Both the position numbers and the translations under genes were made by a program. From JANXLS01 sp038227045 (GTDB taxonomy: Bacteria > Planctomycetota > SZUA-567 > H5-PLA8): DNA of 64,000 nucleotides. Shown here piece by piece: positions 59,017 through 64,000 of this stretch (positions within the stretch are counted from its first letter, which is position 1; each line of letters starts with the position of its first letter). The stretch spans positions 1 to 64,000 of the forward strand of contig JBBRQD010000008.1 in assembly GCA_038227045.1 (NCBI GenBank), given 5' to 3'. The notes beneath the pieces are model-generated. The model did not search any database. It was not told the origin of the DNA and saw only the letters and a program-made list of their open reading frames with translations.

Positions 59017-60285
59017 ATGTTGGGACGCATTCGTGCAATAGTCGGAGTAACGGCTCTTCTGGCCGCAAGCTTTTTGATCTTCAACGTGGCCGCCGAAGAC
59101 ACCGTCAAAATCGGTGTTTTGCATTCGCTGAGCGGGACCATGGCGATTTCGGAAACTTCTTTGCGAGATGTCGTGTTGATGGCGGTGGAAGAGATCAATG
59201 CGAAGGGCGGCGTGCTCGGCAAGAAGATCGAGACGGTCGTGGTCGATCCCGCCAGCAACTGGCCGTTGTTCGCTGAAAAGGCCAAGCAGTTGATCACGCA
59301 AGATAAGGTCGCGGTCACGTTCGGCTGCTGGACCTCCGTGAGCCGTAAGTCCTGTCTGCCGGTTTTCGAAGAAAACAACGCGTTGTTGTTCTACCCGGTG
59401 CAGTACGAAGGTGAAGAACAGTCCCTAAATGTCTTCTACACTGCCGCGTCGCCGAACCAGCAGCTCGTGCCGGCAGCGGAATACATGATGAGCGAAGACG
59501 GCGGTGGATTCAAGAAGTTCTACCTGCTGGGCACCGACTACGTATTCCCGCGTACGGCCAACAAGGTGCTGAAGGCATTCTTGATCGCCAAAGGCGTGCC
59601 GGAAGCGAACATCATGGAAGAGTACACGCCCTTCCACCACCAGGACTACCAGACGATCATCGGCAAGATCAAGACGTTCGCGGCCGGCGGCAAGGCCTGC
59701 GTGCTCTCGACGATCAATGGCGACAGCAACGTGCCGTTCTATAAGGAATACGCTAACCAGGGCCTGAAGGCTTCCGACTGCCCGATCATGGCGTTCTCGG
59801 TTGCCGAAGACGAACTGCTGGCAATGGACGTTCCGCCACTGGTCGGCCACTTGGCCTGCTGGAACTACTACCAGTGCCTCGATAACGCCGAGAACAAGAA
59901 GTTCGTCGGCGACTTCAAGGCGTACTGCGAAAAGATGAAGTTGCCGGGCGGCAAGAATCGCGTGACTGACGATCCGATCGAAGCCGCTTACTTCGGCGTG
60001 TATGTCTGGAAAGCGGCCTGCGAAAAAGCGCAGAGCTTCGAAGTGGACAAAGTCCGTGCCGCGGTCTACGGCATGGAATTCGACGCCCCGGGTGGCAAGA
60101 AGTCGATGCACCCGTCGAATCAGCACACGCTCAAGCCCGTCTACGTCGGTGAAATTCTGAAGGACGGCCAGTTCAAAATCGTGTGGAAGTCGAAGGGCCT
60201 CGTTTCGCCGGATTCGTACAGCTCGTACCTCTGGCCGGACAAGTCCAAGATTCCCGCTCCGACCGGCGGTCCGAAAGCGAAATAG
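59017..60285 (+). CDS. urtA: Urea ABC transporter, substrate-binding protein
   Basis: 422 residues from ATG 59017 (GGGAGGG six bases upstream), signal peptide about 1-32 (RAIVGVTALLAASFLIFNVA). Periplasmic Leu/Ile/Val-type binding protein of the UrtA/FmdD group: KIGVLHSLSGTMAISETSLR, VVDPASNWPLFAEKAKQL, FGCWTSVSRKSCLPVFEENN and LLFYPVQYEGEEQS are almost invariant in UrtA, as is HHQDYQTIIGKIK. Binds urea (or short amides) and delivers it to UrtBC. Preceded by the porin, followed by a terminator and then urtBCD, so it should be made in excess. Urease is not in the window; amide use by other hydrolases is also possible. Confidence 0.93.
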   Translation: MLGRIRAIVGVTALLAASFLIFNVAAEDTVKIGVLHSLSGTMAISETSLRDVVLMAVEEINAKGGVLGKKIETVVVDPASNWPLFAEKAKQLITQDKVAVTFGCWTSVSRKSCLPVFEENNALLFYPVQYEGEEQSLNVFYTAASPNQQLVPAAEYMMSEDGGGFKKFYLLGTDYVFPRTANKVLKAFLIAKGVPEANIMEEYTPFHHQDYQTIIGKIKTFAAGGKACVLSTINGDSNVPFYKEYANQGLKASDCPIMAFSVAEDELLAMDVPPLVGHLACWNYYQCLDNAENKKFVGDFKAYCEKMKLPGGKNRVTDDPIEAAYFGVYVWKAACEKAQSFEVDKVRAAVYGMEFDAPGGKKSMHPSNQHTLKPVYVGEILKDGQFKIVWKSKGLVSPDSYSSYLWPDKSKIPAPTGGPKAK

Positions 60286-60303
60286 TTTTCCTTTGAATTT
60301 GGG

Positions 60304-60341
60304 GGGCGGTCCGGGTTGCATCGCCGGACCGTCCTTTTTTT
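60304..60341 (+). terminator. Intrinsic terminator between urtA and urtB
   Basis: GGGCGGTCCGG (60304-60314) pairs with CCGGACCGTCC (60324-60334), one G-U pair, nine-base loop, followed by seven T. Partial read-through would give lower expression of the permease genes than of urtA. Confidence 0.9.
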
Positions 60342-60486
60342 GTCCCTTTTTGTGCTTTTGAACTGGCTGTTTTGATCTAAACTGATCCTAAACAGACACC
60401 GTAGCTTTAGAGTGTTCGACTTTTGAACGCGGACCGCGTTCATCCGCGACTATTTGATGGGCACTCTTTTGGAATTTTCGAGCCGC

Positions 60487-62178
60487 ATGCCTCATTTCAA
60501 TAAGCAATCCATCGCGTTGCCGCTGGTTATCTTGAGCGTCGCGCTGGCCGGTGCCGTTTGCGTGCGCGCCTCTGAAGCCGATGTCCACAAGCAAATGCTC
60601 GAATTGGCAGGCGATGAAAAGGATTTGCGCAAGGCTGCCGTCGAGGCGCTGACCAAGTCCGGTGACATGCGGTTGATTCCATTCTTCAAAGACTTCACCG
60701 ATTCAAAGATTTATTTCTGGAAGGGCCAGTTGGTCTACTGCGCGGATCCTGACAACGGAACCGCGCTGCTCGACGCGCTGACCCGCGAGCCCCTCTCTGG
60801 GAACCCCAAAGCAGACAAGACCGTCAAGGCCGAGTGGAAAGCGCTCTCGCCGATGGGGCGCGGTGAAGCCAACCGCATCGAAAGCGCGCGCAGCCTGCTT
60901 GGATTGTACGCCACCGACGCCTATGTGCGGCGCGACAGCGTCGTAAGCTGCGCCTCAAACGAAATTGAATCCAGTCTTCCCGCGCTCACTGAAATGCTCA
61001 CGGCCGAGCAAAACAAACGCGTGAGGTTTGCCCTTGAGGAGAGCATCGCGCGGCTGCGGCTGCTTCATTCCGACGGCAAAAAATGGACGCCCGAATTTCT
61101 GGCCGCCGTGGCGAAACTGGGAGATCTGAATTCCGGGCGCGGACTCTCCAAGCTTCAGGCGCTCAAAGAGGCCAACCTGAAAGAAGGCGGCGCCAAAGAC
61201 GCGGCGGCCGACGAGACGCTTGCCGCAGCCATTCAAAAAACCGAGTCATGGCAGCGGATCGCGCACAGTTGCGGCCACGTCTTCAGCGGCATCTCGCTGG
61301 GCTCGGTCCTGGTGTTGATGGCGTTGGGGCTCTCGATCATCTTCGGCTTGATGGGCGTGATCAACATGGCGCACGGCGAGCTGATGATGATCGGCGCTTA
61401 TGCCACGTTCCTCACACAGAAGGGCTTTGAAGCCGCCATCAAAGCGGGCTGGCTTGCTCCGGGCGCGTTCGAATGGTTTTTCCTGGCGGCAATTCCGCTC
61501 GCGTTTTTGGCGTCGGCCGCTGTGGGTTATGCCATGGAACGCGTGGTGATCCGGCACTTGTACGGCCGGCCGCTGGATTCGCTCCTGGCGACATGGGGCA
61601 TTTCGCTTCTCCTCATCCAGACGATCCGGCTGATTTTCGGCGACAACAACGGAGTCAACAGCCCGTCGTGGCTGCAGGGCAGCGTCGAAGTGCTGCAGGA
61701 TGTCCAGTTGCCGTACAACCGTATCTTCATCATCGGATTCTGCCTGCTGTGTATTCTGCTGATGTACCTGATCATCAACAAGACGAAGCTCGGCCTGTTG
61801 CTGCGGGCGACAACGCAAAATCGCAACATGGCCGCGTCGCTGGGCGTCGCCACGCGCCGCATCGACGGCTACACATTCGCACTCGGCGCGGGACTGGCCG
61901 GAATGGCCGGCTGCGCGCTCACGCAGATCGGCGGCGTGACGCCCGACATGGGACAGAACTACATCGTCGATTCGTTCATGGTCGTCGTCACCGGCGGCGT
62001 GGGCAAGCTGGCCGGCGCGATCTTCGCCGGATTCGGACTCGGCATGACCAACAAATTCCTTGAAGCCATCTTCGCAGCGGTCTGGGGTAAAATCCTGATC
62101 CTGATGTGTGTCGTGTTGTTCATTCAATGGCGGCCGTCGGGCTTGTTCCCCGCCAAGGGGAGGACCGCGGATGCGTGA
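60487..62178 (+). CDS. urtB: Urea ABC transporter, permease UrtB
   Basis: 563 residues from ATG 60487 (MPHFNKQSIALPL); an ATG at 60454 is also in frame. A signal/anchor segment (SIALPLVILSVALAGAVCVR) leads to a periplasmic helical domain of about 200 residues (DEKDLRKAAVEALTKSGDMR; ARSLLGLYATDAYVRRDSVV; AEQNKRVRFALEESIARLRL), typical of UrtB but absent from LivH. From about residue 260 follows the LivH-like permease: GISLGSVLVLMALGLSIIFG, GVINMAHGELMMIGAYATF, ATWGISLLLIQTIRLIFG and IDGYTFALGAGLAGMAGCAL. Overlaps urtC by eight bases. The HEAT-like periplasmic part likely contacts UrtA. Confidence 0.93.
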   Translation: MPHFNKQSIALPLVILSVALAGAVCVRASEADVHKQMLELAGDEKDLRKAAVEALTKSGDMRLIPFFKDFTDSKIYFWKGQLVYCADPDNGTALLDALTREPLSGNPKADKTVKAEWKALSPMGRGEANRIESARSLLGLYATDAYVRRDSVVSCASNEIESSLPALTEMLTAEQNKRVRFALEESIARLRLLHSDGKKWTPEFLAAVAKLGDLNSGRGLSKLQALKEANLKEGGAKDAAADETLAAAIQKTESWQRIAHSCGHVFSGISLGSVLVLMALGLSIIFGLMGVINMAHGELMMIGAYATFLTQKGFEAAIKAGWLAPGAFEWFFLAAIPLAFLASAAVGYAMERVVIRHLYGRPLDSLLATWGISLLLIQTIRLIFGDNNGVNSPSWLQGSVEVLQDVQLPYNRIFIIGFCLLCILLMYLIINKTKLGLLLRATTQNRNMAASLGVATRRIDGYTFALGAGLAGMAGCALTQIGGVTPDMGQNYIVDSFMVVVTGGVGKLAGAIFAGFGLGMTNKFLEAIFAAVWGKILILMCVVLFIQWRPSGLFPAKGRTADA

Positions 62179-63280
62179 ACTGCGGTCGTTCATACTGAAA
62201 TATCAGGCGTGGCTGGGCGCGGGCTTTGCCCTGCTGGCATTGGTGCTGCCCCCGTTGCTGTACTCCGCCAATATGATTGATCTCACCCGGATCAGCCTGT
62301 GGGGAAAGTACCTCAGCTTCGTCGTGGTCGCGATCGGCGTGGATCTGATTTGGGGTTACACGGGCATCTTAAGTTTGTGCCAGGCCATGTTTTTCTGCAT
62401 GGGTGCGTATGCCATGGGCATGTACTTGTCGTTTCAGGGCAAGCTCGACGCCAACGGCGTGCCCGCGTGCCTCTCCTACGTGTCGTCGGATGTCCACGGC
62501 GCTACGCTCCCGTGGTTCTGGGAGCCGTTCCGATCCTTTCCCGTCACTGTGATACTGGGAATCGCCTTGCCATCGCTGGTCGCCAGCGTCTTCGGATTCT
62601 TTGCGTTTCGCAGCCGCGTCCGTGGCGTCTATTTGTCAATCATCACGCAGGCCATTACGCTCGCCGCGGTGCAGTTCTTCATGCTCAACAATATGCGTCT
62701 GGGCGGCACCAACGGCGTGCGCCTGATAGAAGTGAAACCGCTAGCGGGCCTGGACTTTTACAAGCCCTCGGGCATTTTGGGCATGTACGTCATCAGCGTA
62801 TTGGTGGTCGTCGGCGTTTATCTCGTGAGCCGGCATCTGGTGAATTCGCGCCTGGGCCGAGTGTTGATCGCCGTCCGCGACAATGAAAACCGCCTGCGCT
62901 TTTCCGGCTATCAGCCGGCCTATTACAAGATGTTTATCTTCGCGTTTGCCGCCGCCATTGGCGGGATCGGCGGCATGTTATACATTCCGCAGGTACAGAT
63001 CGTGACGCCGGTTGACATGGATGCCATGCCTTCGATTTTGATCGTGGTCTGGGTCGCTCTGGGCGGCCGAGGCACGCTGACGGGCGCAATTGTCGGCGCG
63101 CTGGCGGTGAACCTGTTCTACAGCCAGTTGACGTCTTCCGCGCCGAAAACGTGGCCGTTCGTTCTGGGCGGGCTGGCTCTTGCGGTGGTGCTGTATTTCC
63201 CGCAAGGCCTGGTGGGAATCTTCCGCGGTCTCATCGGTATGAAGGACGACGACGATTTCGTAAAGGGGGCCAAGGCGTGA
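62171..63280 (+). CDS. urtC: Urea ABC transporter, permease UrtC
   Basis: 369 residues from ATG 62171, inside the end of urtB. LivM-like permease: WGKYLSFVVVAIGVDLIWGY, GILSLCQAMFFCMGAYAMGM, VRGVYLSIITQAITLAAVQF, LGGTNGVRLIEVKPLAG, RVLIAVRDNENRLRFSGYQP and FAAAIGGIGGMLYIPQVQIV are diagnostic of UrtC. The VRDNENRLRF segment is the cytoplasmic coupling loop for the ABC ATPases. Its stop overlaps the GTG of urtD (GTGA). Confidence 0.93.
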   Translation: MRELRSFILKYQAWLGAGFALLALVLPPLLYSANMIDLTRISLWGKYLSFVVVAIGVDLIWGYTGILSLCQAMFFCMGAYAMGMYLSFQGKLDANGVPACLSYVSSDVHGATLPWFWEPFRSFPVTVILGIALPSLVASVFGFFAFRSRVRGVYLSIITQAITLAAVQFFMLNNMRLGGTNGVRLIEVKPLAGLDFYKPSGILGMYVISVLVVVGVYLVSRHLVNSRLGRVLIAVRDNENRLRFSGYQPAYYKMFIFAFAAAIGGIGGMLYIPQVQIVTPVDMDAMPSILIVVWVALGGRGTLTGAIVGALAVNLFYSQLTSSAPKTWPFVLGGLALAVVLYFPQGLVGIFRGLIGMKDDDDFVKGAKA

Positions 63281-64000
63281 ATGGCGAGAACCTGGTCCGC
63301 GTTGAAAAAGTAAAAGTGCTCTTCGATGGTTTCAAAGCGCTCGACATCGACGCGTTTGGCGTGCAGGAAAACGAGCTCCGGGTCGTGATCGGTCCCAATG
63401 GCGCCGGTAAAACCACGCTCTGCGACGTGATCAGCGGCAAGACCAAGGTGACCGAAGGCCACGTCTATTTCGGCGGTGTCGAGACCACGCACGTCCCCGA
63501 AAATGAAATCAGCGCCATGGGCGTTGGCCGGAAATTTCAGACGCCGACGGTTTTCGACAGCCTGACGGTCTTCGAAAACATGGAGCTCGCCCTGCCCGGC
63601 CGCCGCAACGTCTTTCAAAATATCTTCGGACAAGTCTCCAAGGACAATCGCGATAAAATCATGTCTACGCTGAAGCGCGTGGGCCTCGCCGACAGCGCCG
63701 ATATCCGCAGCAAGCATCTCAGCCACGGCCAGCGGCAATGGCTCGAAATCAGCATGTTGATCGTGCAAAGCCCGAAACTGCTGCTCGTCGACGAACCCGC
63801 CGCCGGCCTGACCGACGAAGAGACACACCTCACCGGCGAACTGCTGCTCGAACTCGCCGGAAGCCACACGATCATGGTTATCGAACACGACATGGAATTC
63901 GTCCGCCAGCTCAACCGCACGGTCACCGTGCTCTGCGAAGGCAAAGTGCTCTGCGAAGGACCGCTGGAAAAAGTGCAGGCCGACGAGAGAGTCATCGAAG
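63277..64000 (+). CDS. urtD: Urea ABC transporter, ATPase UrtD (incomplete, runs off the window)
   Basis: First 241 codons of an ABC ATPase beginning at GTG 63277, within the urtC stop (GTGA); no stop before the window edge. Walker A GPNGAGKTT (residues 39-47), DVISGKTKVTEG, the Q-loop VGRKFQTPTVFDSLTVFENM (UrtD/LivG pattern), the signature LSHGQRQWLEISMLIVQSPK, Walker B LLLVDEPAAGLTDEE, and the switch VIEHDMEFV. The signature reads LSHGQ, as is normal for UrtD rather than LSGGQ. UrtE should follow outside the window. Powers UrtBC. Confidence 0.92.
   Translation, partial: MNGENLVRVEKVKVLFDGFKALDIDAFGVQENELRVVIGPNGAGKTTLCDVISGKTKVTEGHVYFGGVETTHVPENEISAMGVGRKFQTPTVFDSLTVFENMELALPGRRNVFQNIFGQVSKDNRDKIMSTLKRVGLADSADIRSKHLSHGQRQWLEISMLIVQSPKLLLVDEPAAGLTDEETHLTGELLLELAGSHTIMVIEHDMEFVRQLNRTVTVLCEGKVLCEGPLEKVQADERVIE

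Noticed and set aside
1..64000. CRISPR array, tRNA or rRNA gene
   Set aside because: No regularly spaced direct repeats and no cloverleaf or rRNA-like sequence noticed in the gaps; a tRNAscan/Infernal run would settle it.

Overview
The window looks like a chromosomal segment from a bacterium of the PVC group (Planctomycetes/Verrucomicrobia/Lentisphaerae or a close relative). The grounds are a PVC-type heme-binding CxxCH protein (45218-48064), two DUF6797-like propeller proteins (2958-7838), a sulfatase, a ThuA-domain protein, several secreted proteins of no known family, weak or absent Shine-Dalgarno sites on many genes, and many small palindromic intergenic repeats. The assignment below superphylum level is inference. 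Genes are GC-rich; intergenic leaders of the pilins, porin and urtA are clearly more AT-rich.

Layout. 1-2.9 kb: tail of a DDE-type transposase cut by the window edge, agmatine deiminase, a metallophosphoesterase and an overlapping small-gene pair with a possible PemK/MazF-like member. 2.9-8.9 kb: two tandem secreted DUF6797/beta-propeller paralogues and a ThuA-domain protein. 8.9-11.8 kb: a divergent lipid-kinase-like gene coupled to an unusual P-loop kinase/methyltransferase fusion. 12.2-14.1 kb: two almost identical prepilin-like genes, each with its own AT-rich leader and terminator. 14.1-20.2 kb: DPP-IV-like S9 peptidase, MazG-like pyrophosphohydrolase, sulfatase, secreted unknown. 20.4-27.2 kb: three-domain NifU with altered scaffold cysteines, dCTP deaminase, DUF2203, RsmD, glycosyltransferase, secreted S9-like hydrolase. 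27.2-34.6 kb: two membrane proteins, a secreted HExxH peptidase, flippase, pyruvyl-transferase-like protein, NYN nuclease. 34.6-41.4 kb: zinc-ribbon membrane protein, riboflavin synthase, membrane protein/HTH pair, degenerate cis-prenyltransferase homologue, GmhB, and a methionine-salvage run mtnB-mtnD-mtnC. 41.5-56.2 kb: thioredoxin-like protein with a large membrane protein, secreted unknowns, the heme protein, dimeric dUTPase, parvulin, two STN-like secretin-fragment proteins, ferredoxin, YpfJ-type peptidase, RNB ribonuclease, M19 dipeptidase. 57-64 kb: outer-membrane porin followed by urea ABC transporter genes urtA, urtB, urtC and the start of urtD, which runs off the window.

How genes fit together. 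The urt block reads as one uptake system from outer-membrane porin to ABC ATPase, with strong terminators after the porin and after urtA that should make the binding protein more abundant than the permeases. mtnB-D-C is a nearly complete lower methionine-salvage branch. dCTP deaminase and the dimeric dUTPase, although 26 kb apart, supply the CTP route to dUMP. The flippase, pyruvyl-transferase and glycosyltransferase point to surface polysaccharide.

The most unusual things seen are (i) the lipid-kinase-like/TMK-like-methyltransferase gene pair, (ii) NifU lacking all three canonical scaffold cysteines while keeping its other two cluster domains, (iii) a shortened undecaprenyl-diphosphate-synthase homologue without its catalytic residues, and (iv) a family of modular intergenic hairpins with fixed loop sequence and freely changing stems. 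All function calls come from reading motifs by eye; no search was run.
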